DNA of 64,000 nucleotides from Hyphomicrobiales bacterium (GTDB lineage: Bacteria > Pseudomonadota > Alphaproteobacteria > Rhizobiales > Methyloligellaceae). Under the pieces are notes generated by a model. It was given only the letters and a program-made list of their open reading frames with translations, did no database searches and was not told the DNA's origin. Location of the stretch: assembly GCA_021775595.1 (NCBI GenBank), contig JAJFHN010000014.1, positions 1-64,000 of the forward strand, read 5' to 3'. Numbering within the stretch: the first letter of the stretch is position 1; each line of letters opens with the position of its first letter. The translations under genes and the position numbers were made by a program. Of the stretch, positions 9,330 through 17,949 are shown piece after piece.

Positions 9330-11432
9330 CTAGCTGGCGGGTGTTTGGCTGATCATAAGCGCAAAGGCGTAAGCCAGTGCGACTTCCTTTAGACGGTCGA
9401 AGCGCCCCGATGCTCCGGCGTGTCCCGCTTCCATGTTGGTTCTGAGCAGCGTCAGGTTGGTGTCGGTCTTTAGAGCGCGCAGCTTGGCGGTCCATTTGGC
9501 GGGTTCCCAATAGGTGACCCGCGGGTCGGTGAGGCCGGCAAGACTCAGAATGTTGGGATAGGCCTGGGCCCGCACGTTGTCATAAGGCGAATAGGCGGCG
9601 ATCCAGCCATACTCTTCTGCGCTCTCGATCGGATTTCCCCATTCGGGCCATTCGGGCGGTGTGAGCGGCAGCGTGTCATCGAGCATTGTGTTGAGCACAT
9701 CGACGAACGGCACCTCGGCGATGATGCCGCGAAGGAGCTCCGGCGCCATGTTGGCGACGGCGCCCATCAGCATGCCGCCGGCGCTGCCGCCATGGGCGAC
9801 GATGGCGCCCTTGGAGCTGTAACCGGCTTGGCAGAGATGCTCGGCCGCGGCGATGAAGTCGTCGAAGGTGTTGGTCTTTTCGGCCAACCGCCCCTGGCGG
9901 TACCAGCGGTAGCCCTTGTCTTTGCCGCCGCGAATATGGGCGATGGCGTAAACGAAACCGCGATCGACCAAACTCAGGCAATTGGTCGAGAAGCCGGCCG
10001 GGATCGATATGCCGTAGGCGCCGTAGCCGTAAAGCAGCAACGGGGCGCTGCCATCGAGCTTGGTGTCGGTGCGGTAGAGCAGCGTGATCGGCACGCTCTC
10101 GCCATCGCGCGCCGGCGCCATGATGCGGCGGGTGACATAGGCGCTGGGGTCGTGCCCGCTCGGCACCTCCTGGGTTTTGATCAATGTGCGCGCGCGGCTG
10201 GTCATGTCGTAATCGAAGACCTGGGAGGGCGTGGTCATGGACGAATAGCTGAAGCGAAGCGTTGCGGTGTCGAACTCATAACCGGCCGAGAGCCCGAGCG
10301 CGTAAGCTTCTTCGTCAAAGTCGATGGCGTGCTCGGAGCCGTCCGCCAGCGCGCGCACGACGATGCGCGGCAGGCCATCCTGGCGTTCCAACCGCACCAA
10401 ATGGTTTTGATACGCCACGCAGTCGAGGATCAGGCGCCCGGCGTGGTGGGCTTCGACATCGCGCCAGTTTTCGCGCCCACACGCCGCCACGGGCGCCTCG
10501 ACGATCTTAAAATCTTCGGCGCCGTCGCAATTGGTCAAGATAAAGAGGCGTTCGCCGTGGTGCTCGACGTCGTATTCATGGCCCTCGCTGCGGGCCTCGA
10601 CCAGAACGGCGGGACCGGCGGGCGCATCGGCGTCGATCAGGCGGACCTCGCTGGTCTGGTGGTCGTGGGCGGTGATGGCGATGTATTTGCGGCTCTGGGT
10701 CGCGCCGACGCCGACGAAAAAACCCGTCTCGGTCTCCTCGTAGACCAACACATCGTCCTTTGCGTCCGTGCCCAAGGTGTGCCGGAAAACCTGCAGCGGG
10801 CGGTGGTTGTCATCAAGCCGGGCGTAAAACAGCGTTTGTCCGTCATTGGCCCAGACCGCACCGCCATTGGTGTCGGGAATTGGCGCACCGAGCGCCTCGC
10901 CGCTGGCGGCGTCCAAAATGTGCAGCTCGTAATACTCAGAACCCTTGATGTCGCGGGAATAGGCAATGCGCGTGTGGTCGCGGGAATGGGAGACGCCGCC
11001 GATGCGGAAATAGGCATGGGGCTCGGCAAGGGCGTTGCCGTCGATCAAAACCTGTTCGCCGCCGCCATGCGGCTTGCGGCAAAACAGCGGTTGCTCGCCG
11101 CCGGTCACAAAGCGCGTGTAATAGGCAAACGCGCCATCGTTGGCGGGCGGACTGGAGTCGTCCTCCTTGATGCGGCCCTTCATTTCGCTGAAGAGCGTTT
11201 TCTGCAGTGCTTCTGTACCGGCGAGCACGGTGGCGGTATGGGCGTTTTCGGCTTCAAGATAGGCGCGGATGTCGGCATCAAGCACGCCTGGATCGCGCAT
11301 CACGTCGCGCCAGTTGTCCGCCCGCAGCCAGGCATAGTCGTCGGTGCGGGTGATGCCGTGCCTTGTGTCGCTCGCCGGACGCTTTTCAGCGGCTGGCGGG
11401 GAGGGCGGATCGGCGGTCTCAATCGATGTCAT
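9330..11432 (-). CDS. ptrB: S9 family serine peptidase, oligopeptidase B type
   Basis: A cytoplasmic prolyl-oligopeptidase-family enzyme that cleaves small peptides, usually after Arg or Lys in the B type. An N-terminal beta-propeller (to about residue 410) precedes the alpha/beta hydrolase domain. Numbered from the chosen start, the catalytic Ser is near 550 (GGSAGG), the Asp near 636 (LTDPRV) and the His near 671 (EAGHAG). RIMAPARDGESVPITLLYR marks the domain boundary. I start at ATG 11432 (MTSIETADPP), 22 bases after the msrB stop; a start 33 bases further upstream would overlap msrB and has no visible ribosome-binding site. The 700-residue length is normal. Confidence 0.93.
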   Translation of the reverse strand: MTSIETADPPSPPAAEKRPASDTRHGITRTDDYAWLRADNWRDVMRDPGVLDADIRAYLEAENAHTATVLAGTEALQKTLFSEMKGRIKEDDSSPPANDGAFAYYTRFVTGGEQPLFCRKPHGGGEQVLIDGNALAEPHAYFRIGGVSHSRDHTRIAYSRDIKGSEYYELHILDAASGEALGAPIPDTNGGAVWANDGQTLFYARLDDNHRPLQVFRHTLGTDAKDDVLVYEETETGFFVGVGATQSRKYIAITAHDHQTSEVRLIDADAPAGPAVLVEARSEGHEYDVEHHGERLFILTNCDGAEDFKIVEAPVAACGRENWRDVEAHHAGRLILDCVAYQNHLVRLERQDGLPRIVVRALADGSEHAIDFDEEAYALGLSAGYEFDTATLRFSYSSMTTPSQVFDYDMTSRARTLIKTQEVPSGHDPSAYVTRRIMAPARDGESVPITLLYRTDTKLDGSAPLLLYGYGAYGISIPAGFSTNCLSLVDRGFVYAIAHIRGGKDKGYRWYRQGRLAEKTNTFDDFIAAAEHLCQAGYSSKGAIVAHGGSAGGMLMGAVANMAPELLRGIIAEVPFVDVLNTMLDDTLPLTPPEWPEWGNPIESAEEYGWIAAYSPYDNVRAQAYPNILSLAGLTDPRVTYWEPAKWTAKLRALKTDTNLTLLRTNMEAGHAGASGRFDRLKEVALAYAFALMISQTPAS

Positions 11433-11454
11433 ATTGAGCGCCCCGCCGGCGTCC

Positions 11455-11904
11455 TCAAGCGGCATCGGGCGATTGGATGCCGCCGTCGCTCTCGTCGTCC
11501 TCGGTTTTCAACTCCAACGACGTGCCATTGATGCAATAGCGCAGGCCCGTGGGTTCGGGGCCGTCGGGAAAAACGTGGCCGAGATGAGCATCGCAGCGGG
11601 CGCAATTGACCTCGGTGCGCCGCATAAAGAGCGAGCTGTCTTCCTTCTCAGACACCGCGTCTTCGTCCGCTGACGCCCAAAAACTTGGCCAGCCGGTTCC
11701 TGAATCGTATTTGGTCGTCGAGTGAAACAGCGGCTCACCGCAACAAACGCAATGGTAGGTGCCGGCACGCTTATCGGCCGCGAGGGCGTGCGAAAAGGCG
11801 CGCTCGGTCCCAGCCTCGCGAGTGATGCGGTACTCTTCGGGCGAGAGGTTCTCCCGCCACTCTGCGTCTGATTTTTCGATTTTTTCTCGCCTGCTTTCAG
11901 CCAT
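11455..11904 (-). CDS. msrB: Peptide-methionine (R)-S-oxide reductase
   Basis: Repairs the R-sulfoxide of methionine in oxidised proteins, using thioredoxin. The 149 residues comprise a full MsrB domain. Two CxxC pairs (HCVCCGEP and NCARCDAH) form the structural zinc site. The strand SGTGWPSFW is the substrate-binding signature, and the catalytic cysteine lies in [11 protein letters not shown]. The acidic C-terminal tail (TEDDESDGG) is not conserved in the family. It is upstream of ptrB on the same strand. There is no signal peptide, so it acts in the cytoplasm. Confidence 0.95.
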   Translation of the reverse strand: MAESRREKIEKSDAEWRENLSPEEYRITREAGTERAFSHALAADKRAGTYHCVCCGEPLFHSTTKYDSGTGWPSFWASADEDAVSEKEDSSLFMRRTEVNCARCDAHLGHVFPDGPEPTGLRYCINGTSLELKTEDDESDGGIQSPDAA

Positions 11905-12172
11905 CGCAATCTCGCAACGCCTCCATAAATTCCTATCTTACAGAGATGGTGGAAAATTCGGATCATCGCAAGACGCAATGTATTGCCATGCGTCAACAAG
12001 ACGTCGCAGCGAGCGATGCGTGCGGTGCGGATGAGGCCGGGTCGCACAACCTTTGATAGTGCGCGCGAATCGGCGATACATCGACACTTAGTATTTACGC
12101 GCGTGATCGTCCGGGCCTGGTTTTGCTTCGTCCGGGCACCATTCGACTCAAGATCAATTGCAGGGCGGCGGC

Positions 12173-12646
12173 ATGTTGATTGTGAGCCTGAGTTTGGTTC
12201 TGTTCGGCTTCTGGCTCGTCCTGTCGGGACACTACACCGTGCTCACGGTGACGGCCGGGCTGGTTTCGACGCTTGCGGTGGTCGCGTTGGCCCAGCGCAT
12301 GGGCATGATCGATCGTGAAGGGCATCCGATACATCTGATACCGCGCGGCCTGACCTATTACCCGTGGCTTGCCAAGGAAATCGTTTTTTCGGCCTTTGGC
12401 GTCAGCAAGCTGATCCTAGATCCCAAGATGCCAATATCGCCCACCCTGGTGCAAGTACATGGCAACCAGCGCACAGCCACGGGCACGGCCACGTTTGCAA
12501 ATTCGATCACACTGACGCCCGGCACCATCACGGCGCGGCTGCGTGGGCACGAACTGCTGGTGCACGCGATCACGCGGGAGGACGCCGAAGAGCTGATGAA
12601 GGGCGCGATCAACGCCCGGGTCGTCGAGTTCGAGGGCACTGAGTGA
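12173..12646 (+). CDS. mrpE: Mrp antiporter subunit E
   Basis: First gene of a nine-gene multi-subunit cation/proton antiporter operon. MrpE (MnhE) is a small membrane protein needed for complex assembly. The protein starts MLIVSLSLVLFGFWLVLSGH (two N-terminal helices), then the family segment YYPWLAKEIVFSAFGVSKLILDP and a cytoplasmic domain with NSITLTPGTITARL. The 157-residue length fits. The first in-frame ATG with the hydrophobic helix directly behind it was chosen; an upstream TTG would add five residues. The TGA stop overlaps the mrpF start. The 270 bases upstream contain no gene and should carry the operon promoter. Confidence 0.93.
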   Translation: MLIVSLSLVLFGFWLVLSGHYTVLTVTAGLVSTLAVVALAQRMGMIDREGHPIHLIPRGLTYYPWLAKEIVFSAFGVSKLILDPKMPISPTLVQVHGNQRTATGTATFANSITLTPGTITARLRGHELLVHAITREDAEELMKGAINARVVEFEGTE

Positions 12647-12921
12647 TGTTCGAGATCGCCACATTCGCCGTGCTCGCCGCATTGGCGCTTGCGGTATACC
12701 GCGCGCTTTCAGGGCCGACCGTCTTCGATCGCGTATTGGCGGCGAATTTCATCGGAACGGGTGCGATTTTGCTGCTTGCGCTCGTTGGCTTCATCACTGG
12801 CCGGCCAGAGTTTCTCGACATCGGAATTCTGTACGCCCTGCTCAACATCATCGGCACGCTCGCGGTGCTGAAATTCTGGCGCTATGGCGATTTGAGCCAC
12901 TCCGGCGAAGAGGAGGGCTGA
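12646..12921 (+). CDS. mrpF: Mrp antiporter subunit F
   Basis: A three-helix subunit of about 91 residues. It shows the family core YRALSGPTVFDRVLAANFIGT followed by LDIGILYALLNIIGTLAVLKFW. The ATG overlaps the mrpE stop as ATGA, so translation is coupled; a GTG one codon earlier is possible. In the homologous archaeal complexes the corresponding subunit is MbhB. Confidence 0.95.
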   Translation: MFEIATFAVLAALALAVYRALSGPTVFDRVLAANFIGTGAILLLALVGFITGRPEFLDIGILYALLNIIGTLAVLKFWRYGDLSHSGEEEG

Positions 12922-12925
12922 GCCG

Positions 12926-13408
12926 ATGATGGATACCATCTTCATGCTGCTGAGCGGGGCCCTCTTGATCGTCGGCGCCTTCTTCTATTTGACCGGCGCC
13001 ATTGGATTGGTGCGCATGCCCGACGTGTTCACGCGCATGCAGGCGAGTGGCATTTCGGACACCGTTGGCGTCGGCTTTCTGATAGCCGGTATGATCGTTG
13101 CGGCAGGACCGACGCTGATCGCGGCCAAGCTCGCGATCATCCTGGCGGTTGTCGTGTTCATCACACCCGTCGCAACGCACGCGCTGGCCCAAGCCGCGAT
13201 GCACGCCGGCATCGAGCCGGTGCTCGCGAGCCCGCGGGTGCTGGGTCTGGGGGCGGGGCTGAAACCGCTGGAGACCAAACCCGCACAGGCGCCAGCCAAA
13301 AAACGCGCGATTAAGAAAAAGGCGGGCAAGGCAGCCGCGCGCCCGGTCAAGCGGGCATCGAGAACCAAGGCAAAAACACGAGCGGTCGCGAAAGGAAAAC
13401 GGTCATAG
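12926..13408 (+). CDS. mrpG: Mrp antiporter subunit G with basic C-terminal tail
   Basis: Residues 1-100 are an ordinary MrpG with three helices: LLSGALLIVGAFFYLTGAIG, then LVRMPDVFTRMQASGISDTVG, the family signature, and a third helix ending TPVATHALAQAAMHAG. Residues from about 122 to 160 form a lysine/arginine/alanine-rich tail (PAKKRAIKKKAGKAAARP, VKRASRTKAKTRAVAKGKR) resembling histone H1 tails, about 40 residues beyond the usual length. It is probably cytoplasmic, where it could contact lipid head groups, RNA or another subunit; that is inference. A similar short basic end is present in the next gene (KGRRKLKPGPKRKRIKR). Confidence 0.92.
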   Translation: MMDTIFMLLSGALLIVGAFFYLTGAIGLVRMPDVFTRMQASGISDTVGVGFLIAGMIVAAGPTLIAAKLAIILAVVVFITPVATHALAQAAMHAGIEPVLASPRVLGLGAGLKPLETKPAQAPAKKRAIKKKAGKAAARPVKRASRTKAKTRAVAKGKRS

Positions 13409-13422
13409 AAGCCCTCATCAAC

Positions 13423-13965
13423 ATGGTGCTGCTCACGCTCATGGCGATCATCACGATCGGCATTGTGCGTCTGCGCAACCTGTTTGCCGTCGTGATTCTT
13501 GGCGGCATCTACAGTTTTCTGATGGCCAGCGTGATGATCGTGCTGGACGCAGTCGACGTGGCCATGACCGAAGCTTCGGTCGGCGCAGGCATCTCGACCG
13601 TGCTGATGCTGGGAACGCTCTACCTTACCAAGACGGAGGAATCAGATCCCGGGCATTCGCCACTTTTGCCGCTGTTTGTGGCGGTGGTGATGGCGGGCGT
13701 GCTCGTTTACGCGACGATTGACCTGCCGCCATTCGGGCTGGCCGACAATCCCGTCCACGTTCATGTGGCGCCGCGTTATCTCGACTACTCGATCGAGGAA
13801 ACCAACGTGCCCAATGTGGTGACCTCGGTGCTGGCGAGCTATCGCGGCTACGACACGCTTGGGGAGACGGCGGTCATTTTCACAGCCGGTATCGCCGTGC
13901 TTTTGCTGCTCAAGGGCCGCCGGAAGTTGAAGCCCGGACCCAAGCGCAAGAGGATCAAACGATGA
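13423..13965 (+). CDS. MrpA C-terminal-domain protein (DUF4040; fused MbhD/MbhE equivalent)
   Basis: The 180-residue membrane protein matches only the C-terminal part of MrpA, not the large antiporter domain. The first half (RLRNLFAVVILGGIYSFLMA, DVAMTEASVGAGISTVLML) corresponds to DUF4040/MbhD, and the second half (PNVVTSVLASYRGYDTLGET) to MbhE or the end of MrpA. In archaeal Mbh these are two separate genes; here they form one polypeptide. The start follows the mrpG stop by 14 bases with only a weak ribosome-binding site (AGAAG). The C-terminus is strongly basic. The missing N-terminal antiporter domain is probably replaced by one of the extra MrpD-like proteins downstream. Confidence 0.88.
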   Translation: MVLLTLMAIITIGIVRLRNLFAVVILGGIYSFLMASVMIVLDAVDVAMTEASVGAGISTVLMLGTLYLTKTEESDPGHSPLLPLFVAVVMAGVLVYATIDLPPFGLADNPVHVHVAPRYLDYSIEETNVPNVVTSVLASYRGYDTLGETAVIFTAGIAVLLLLKGRRKLKPGPKRKRIKR

Positions 13966-14378
13966 GGCTCGACGTCATCTTCCGCGCGACGATGAAGATC
14001 ATGATGCCGTTCATTCTGGTCTTCGCGCTCTATGTGCAGTTTCACGGCGACTTTGGACCTGGCGGCGGCTTTCAAGCGGGGGTCATCGCGGCCGCCATGG
14101 TTATCCTTTACGCGATCATCTTCGGATTGGACGCGGCCAAACGCCTGGCGCCGCCTCGGCTTTTGGAGATCATGATTCCGCTGGGCGTGCTGATCTTCGC
14201 CGGCGTCGGCGCGATCAACATGATGCTGGGGGGCAATTTTCTCGATTACTCGGTCCTGGCGCACGACAGCGTGCACGGCCAGGAATACGGCATCCTGCTG
14301 GTCGAGGGGGGCGTGCTGATCACCGTGGCCGGCACCATGACGGCAATCTTCTATCTGATCGCGGGGCGGGGCCGCTAG
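13962..14378 (+). CDS. mrpB: Mrp antiporter subunit B
   Basis: An MnhB-domain membrane protein of 138 residues. The N-terminal helix is MPFILVFALYVQFHGDFGPG followed by GGFQAGVIAAAMVILYAIIF, the diagnostic MrpB signature, and later LVEGGVLITVAGTMTAIFYL. It overlaps the DUF4040 gene by four bases (ATGA), and its stop abuts the mrpC start directly. Confidence 0.95.
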   Translation: MRLDVIFRATMKIMMPFILVFALYVQFHGDFGPGGGFQAGVIAAAMVILYAIIFGLDAAKRLAPPRLLEIMIPLGVLIFAGVGAINMMLGGNFLDYSVLAHDSVHGQEYGILLVEGGVLITVAGTMTAIFYLIAGRGR

Positions 14379-14741
14379 ATGATCGGATTCGAAGACATCG
14401 TCGCCCATTACAATCACTGGATCACCGTTTTCTTGATGGTCTCGGGCCTCTACATCGTGGTGGCCCGCGGCAATATGGTGAAAAAACTGATCGGACTGTC
14501 GATATTCCAGACGTCCGTCTATTTGCTGTTCATTTCTGCCGGAAAGATCCTGGGCGGCACGGCGCCGATCATCAGCGAAGACTATCAGGTCTACTCCAAC
14601 CCCTTGCCTCATGTGCTGATCCTGACGGCGATCGTGGTCGGCGTGGCGACGCTGTCGCTCGGCTTGGCGCTGGTGGTCCGTATCAACGAGGCCTACGGCA
14701 CGATCGAGGAAGATGAGATTTTCGCAGAGGACGAGCAATGA
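14379..14741 (+). CDS. mrpC: Mrp antiporter subunit C
   Basis: A NuoK-like three-helix subunit of 120 residues. It shows FLMVSGLYIVVARGNMVKKL, IGLSIFQTSVYLLFISAG and NPLPHVLILTAIVVGVATLS; the last is the diagnostic MrpC/NuoK motif. The start abuts the mrpB stop and the end overlaps mrpD by four bases. It has an acidic tail (EEDEIFAEDEQ). Confidence 0.95.
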   Translation: MIGFEDIVAHYNHWITVFLMVSGLYIVVARGNMVKKLIGLSIFQTSVYLLFISAGKILGGTAPIISEDYQVYSNPLPHVLILTAIVVGVATLSLGLALVVRINEAYGTIEEDEIFAEDEQ

Positions 14742-16219
14742 TCGCGGCGCAATTGCCCGCTCTGCAGATTGTTATTCCGCTGCTTGGCGCGGTGCTGACG
14801 GCCATGATGCGGCGGGGCAGCTGGGCGTGGGCGGTGGCGCTCGCGGTCAGCTGGACGATGCCGCTTATCGCCGGCTCGCTGCTGATGCAGGTGTTGAGCA
14901 CGGGTCCGATCTCTTATGCGCTGGGGGGATGGAATCCGCCATGGGGTATTGAATACCGCATCGATGCGCTCAACGGCTTCGTGCTGGTGCTGGTTTCGCT
15001 GATCGGCGCGGTCATCATGCCCTATGCGCGGGTCAGCGTGGAAAAAGAGATCGCGCCCAAAAAACAGGCATGGTTCTACACGATGTATCTGCTCTGCCTG
15101 TGCGGATTGCTTGGCATCACCATCACGAATGACGCCTTCAATGCCTTTGTCTTTTTGGAAGTCTCATCGCTCTCAACCTACGCGCTGATCGCGCTGGGGC
15201 GCGATAGGCGGGCGCTGCTGGCGGCCTATCAGTATCTGATCCTCGGCACCATCGGTGCGACGCTCTATGTGATTGGTGTCGGACTGCTCTATACGATGAC
15301 TGGAACGCTCAATCTCAGTGACATTGCGGGCCGGCTCGACGGGGTGGAAAACATCCGTCCAATTCTCGCGGCCCTCGCCTTCTTGACCGTCGGCATCAGT
15401 CTAAAGCTCGCGCTGTTTCCCCTGCATGTCTGGCTGCCCAACGCCTATGCCTATGCGCCATCGGTGGCGACCGCCTTCCTGGCGGCGACCGCAACCAAGG
15501 TCGCGGTCTATCTGCTGCTGCGATATTACTTCTCCGTTTTTGGCGTGACTTTCGTCTTCGAGACGTTGCCGGTCTCGACGATCTTGCTCACCCTTTCGCT
15601 GGCGGCAATGTTCGGCGCATCGATCGTCGCCGTATTCCAGGACGACGTGAAGCGCATGCTGGCTTATTCGTCGGTGGCGCAAATCGGCTACATCACGCTT
15701 GGCATTGCGCTAGCCAATCAGACCGGGCTCACCGGCGGCATCGTCCATCTTTTCAATCACGCGCTGATGAAGGGCGCCTTGTTCCTGGTTATCGGCGCGG
15801 TCTTCTTCCGCATCGGCTCGGTCAAGCTCGACGATTTGGCGGGCCTGGGCAGGCGCATGCCGATCACCATGGGCGCATTCGTGATTGCGGGCTTGAGCAT
15901 CATCGGTACGCCGGGCACGGCCGGTTTCATATCCAAGTGGTATCTGGCATTGGGCGCGCTTGAGCAGGGCTCGTGGTGGCTGGTGCTGCTACTGGTGGCA
16001 AGCTCCTTCATTTCGATCGTCTATATCGGGCGGGTCGTCGAGGTCACTTGGTTCCGCCCCGTCGGCAAGATGGTGGCGGGCGCGCGCGAACCACCCACGT
16101 CAATGCTGATTCCCTCGCTGATCTTGGTGGCGGCGACGATCTATTTCGGCTTCGACACGACCATGACTGCAGGCGTTGCGGAGAAGGCGGCAGAGGCCTT
16201 GTTGGGGGCGAACCGATGA
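14738..16219 (+). CDS. mrpD: Mrp antiporter subunit D (first MrpD-type antiporter subunit)
   Basis: A NuoM/NuoN-like proton- and cation-channel subunit, 493 residues, about 14 transmembrane helices. Key charged residues typical of the family are present: a Glu in TM5 (VFLEVSSLSTYAL), a Lys in TM7 (SLKLALFPLHVWLP) and a Lys in TM8 (ATKVAVYLLLRYY). Further core segments are AYSSVAQIGYITLGIALA and HLFNHALMKGALFLV. It overlaps both neighbours by four bases. By sequence it is the standard MrpD of the set of three. Confidence 0.95.
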   Translation: MIAAQLPALQIVIPLLGAVLTAMMRRGSWAWAVALAVSWTMPLIAGSLLMQVLSTGPISYALGGWNPPWGIEYRIDALNGFVLVLVSLIGAVIMPYARVSVEKEIAPKKQAWFYTMYLLCLCGLLGITITNDAFNAFVFLEVSSLSTYALIALGRDRRALLAAYQYLILGTIGATLYVIGVGLLYTMTGTLNLSDIAGRLDGVENIRPILAALAFLTVGISLKLALFPLHVWLPNAYAYAPSVATAFLAATATKVAVYLLLRYYFSVFGVTFVFETLPVSTILLTLSLAAMFGASIVAVFQDDVKRMLAYSSVAQIGYITLGIALANQTGLTGGIVHLFNHALMKGALFLVIGAVFFRIGSVKLDDLAGLGRRMPITMGAFVIAGLSIIGTPGTAGFISKWYLALGALEQGSWWLVLLLVASSFISIVYIGRVVEVTWFRPVGKMVAGAREPPTSMLIPSLILVAATIYFGFDTTMTAGVAEKAAEALLGANR

Positions 16220-17679
16220 GCGGTGAAGCTCTCGTTATCCTCGCGGTCGCCTTGCCCTTCGCCGGCGCGGTGCTGATTTGGCTCACCGATTGGAACGCAA
16301 ATCTGCGCGAGGCGATGACACTCGCGACAGCCGGTGCGCTGATTTGGGTTGTGCTGAAGGTCCTAGATCTGGTTTTGACCGGAGCGGCGCCAGCGACGGG
16401 CGCATTAGAGATCGTGCCAGGCTTGTCGCTTGCGCTGGCGGTCGAACCGCTCGGCATGCTGTTTGCCTGCATCGCCTCGGCGCTGTGGATCGTCAATTCG
16501 ATCTACTCGATCGGTTATATGCGCGGCAACAAGGAGCCGCGCCAAACAATCTTCTATGTCTGTTTTGCTCTCGCCATCGCCAGCACGATCGGCATCGCGT
16601 TCTCGGCCAATCTCTTCACGCTGTTCTTGTTTTATGAGATTCTGACGCTCACCACCTATCCGCTCGTCACCCATAAGGCGAACCCCGAGGCGGTTGCCGG
16701 CGGGCGCACCTATCTGATTATGTTGCTCGGCACCTCGACGGTGCTGTTCCTGCCGGCAATCGTGCTGACCGCCTTTATCGCAGGAACGCTCGATTTCACA
16801 CCGGGAGGAATTTTGGAGGGCAAGGCAGACGGCCCGGTCATCGCCGTGCTGTTGGCGCTCTTTATGTTTGGCATCGGCAAGGCGGCGCTGATGCCGTTTC
16901 ATCGTTGGCTGCCGGCAGCGATGGTGGCTCCGACGCCGGTAAGCGCGCTGTTGCATGCGGTGGCAGTGGTCAAGGCCGGTGTGTTCTCGGTGGTGAAGGT
17001 GATTGTCTATATTTTCGGGGTCGACGCATTGGCCAGCTCAGGCAACGGCGATTGGCTGGTTTGGGTCGCCGGTTTCACGATCATCGCGGCTTCGGTTGTG
17101 GCCCTGCGCCAGGACAATCTGAAGGCAAGGCTTGCCTATTCCACCGTGAGCCAGCTCGCCTACGTTGTGCTTGGAGTGGCTATCCTGACACCGCTTTCCG
17201 TCATCGGCGCGGCCATGCATATCGCTGCCCATGCGGTGAGTAAGATCACATTGTTTTTCGCCGCCGGCTCAATCTACACAGCGACCAATCTCACAGAGAT
17301 AAGCCAGCTCAACGGGATTGGGAGGCGGATGCCCTGGACAATGGCGGCCTTCGCCATTGGGGCTCTGTCGATGATCGGCCTGCCGCCAACGGCAGGCTTT
17401 CTTGGCAAGTGGTTCATGCTGTCGGGAGCGATGGAAACCGGGCAATGGCTTCCCGTCGCCGTGATCATCACAAGCACTCTTTTAAACGCCGGGTATTTTC
17501 TGCCGATCCTCGTCCAAGCGTTCTTTTGCGAGCCGGGGGAGGAGGTCAAGGCGCACGCCAAGGGGGAGGCGCCGTTCCCTATCCTATTTGCCCTGACCGC
17601 GACGGCGGCTGCGACAATCGCGCTGTTTCTCTTTCCGCAGGTGCCACTGGCTCTCTCACGAATGCTTGCAGGACTCTAG
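16216..17679 (+). CDS. Second MrpD-type antiporter subunit
   Basis: A 487-residue NuoL/M/N-family membrane protein starting MSGEALVILAVALPFAGAVL; the start overlaps the mrpD stop. It keeps the channel residues: TM5 Glu in LFLFYEILTLTTYPLVTHK, TM7 Lys in GIGKAALMPFHRWLPAAM and TM8 Lys in AVVKAGVFSVVKVIVYIFG. The latter two stretches resemble subunits of hydrogenase-linked or MBX-type complexes more than classic MrpD. Because the operon lacks the MrpA antiporter domain, this subunit may take its place; that is inference from context. A longer upstream reading frame is an overlap with mrpD and was discarded. Confidence 0.92.
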   Translation: MSGEALVILAVALPFAGAVLIWLTDWNANLREAMTLATAGALIWVVLKVLDLVLTGAAPATGALEIVPGLSLALAVEPLGMLFACIASALWIVNSIYSIGYMRGNKEPRQTIFYVCFALAIASTIGIAFSANLFTLFLFYEILTLTTYPLVTHKANPEAVAGGRTYLIMLLGTSTVLFLPAIVLTAFIAGTLDFTPGGILEGKADGPVIAVLLALFMFGIGKAALMPFHRWLPAAMVAPTPVSALLHAVAVVKAGVFSVVKVIVYIFGVDALASSGNGDWLVWVAGFTIIAASVVALRQDNLKARLAYSTVSQLAYVVLGVAILTPLSVIGAAMHIAAHAVSKITLFFAAGSIYTATNLTEISQLNGIGRRMPWTMAAFAIGALSMIGLPPTAGFLGKWFMLSGAMETGQWLPVAVIITSTLLNAGYFLPILVQAFFCEPGEEVKAHAKGEAPFPILFALTATAAATIALFLFPQVPLALSRMLAGL

Positions 17680-17682
17680 ATC

Positions 17683-17949
17683 ATGAGCAAGACACGAAAA
17701 AAAGCGAACGACGATCATTGGCTGGTGCGGCCGAAGACGATCCAGCTGTTGTGGCGCATAGGCATTGGCATTCTCGCCGCCACATTGCTGGGCGACTTGT
17801 TCGTGACCCATCATCCCCATTTCGGCATCGACGGCACCTTCGGGTTTGCGGCCTGGTTCGGTTTTGTAAGCTGCGTCGTGCTCGTCGCTTTTGCCCAGGT
17901 TCTCGGCGCCTTCCTGAAGCGTCCCGACACTTATTACGATAATCAATGA
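17683..17949 (+). CDS. Small two-helix membrane protein in the Mrp operon
   Basis: An 88-residue protein of unknown family. After a charged N-terminus (MSKTRKKANDDHWLVRPKTI) come two hydrophobic segments, at about 24-43 (LLWRIGIGILAATLLGDLFV) and 52-77 (FGFAAWFGFVSCVVLVAFAQ), joined by a histidine-rich loop (VTHHPHFGIDG). It begins three bases after the second antiporter subunit and its stop overlaps the start of the third, so it is embedded in the operon and is probably an accessory subunit. None of the seven classic Mrp subunits matches it. Confidence 0.85.
   Translation: MSKTRKKANDDHWLVRPKTIQLLWRIGIGILAATLLGDLFVTHHPHFGIDGTFGFAAWFGFVSCVVLVAFAQVLGAFLKRPDTYYDNQ

Noticed and set aside
9792-11531. 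579-codon open reading frame on the plus strand
   Set aside because: It is antisense to oligopeptidase B and msrB, which have intact catalytic motifs. Its residue composition (Val/Gly/Arg/Asp) is typical of a GC-rich shadow frame.
13848-14738. 296-codon open reading frame on the minus strand
   Set aside because: Antisense to mrpB and mrpC. The product is His/Asp/Arg/Gln-rich, as expected from the reverse of membrane-protein codons.
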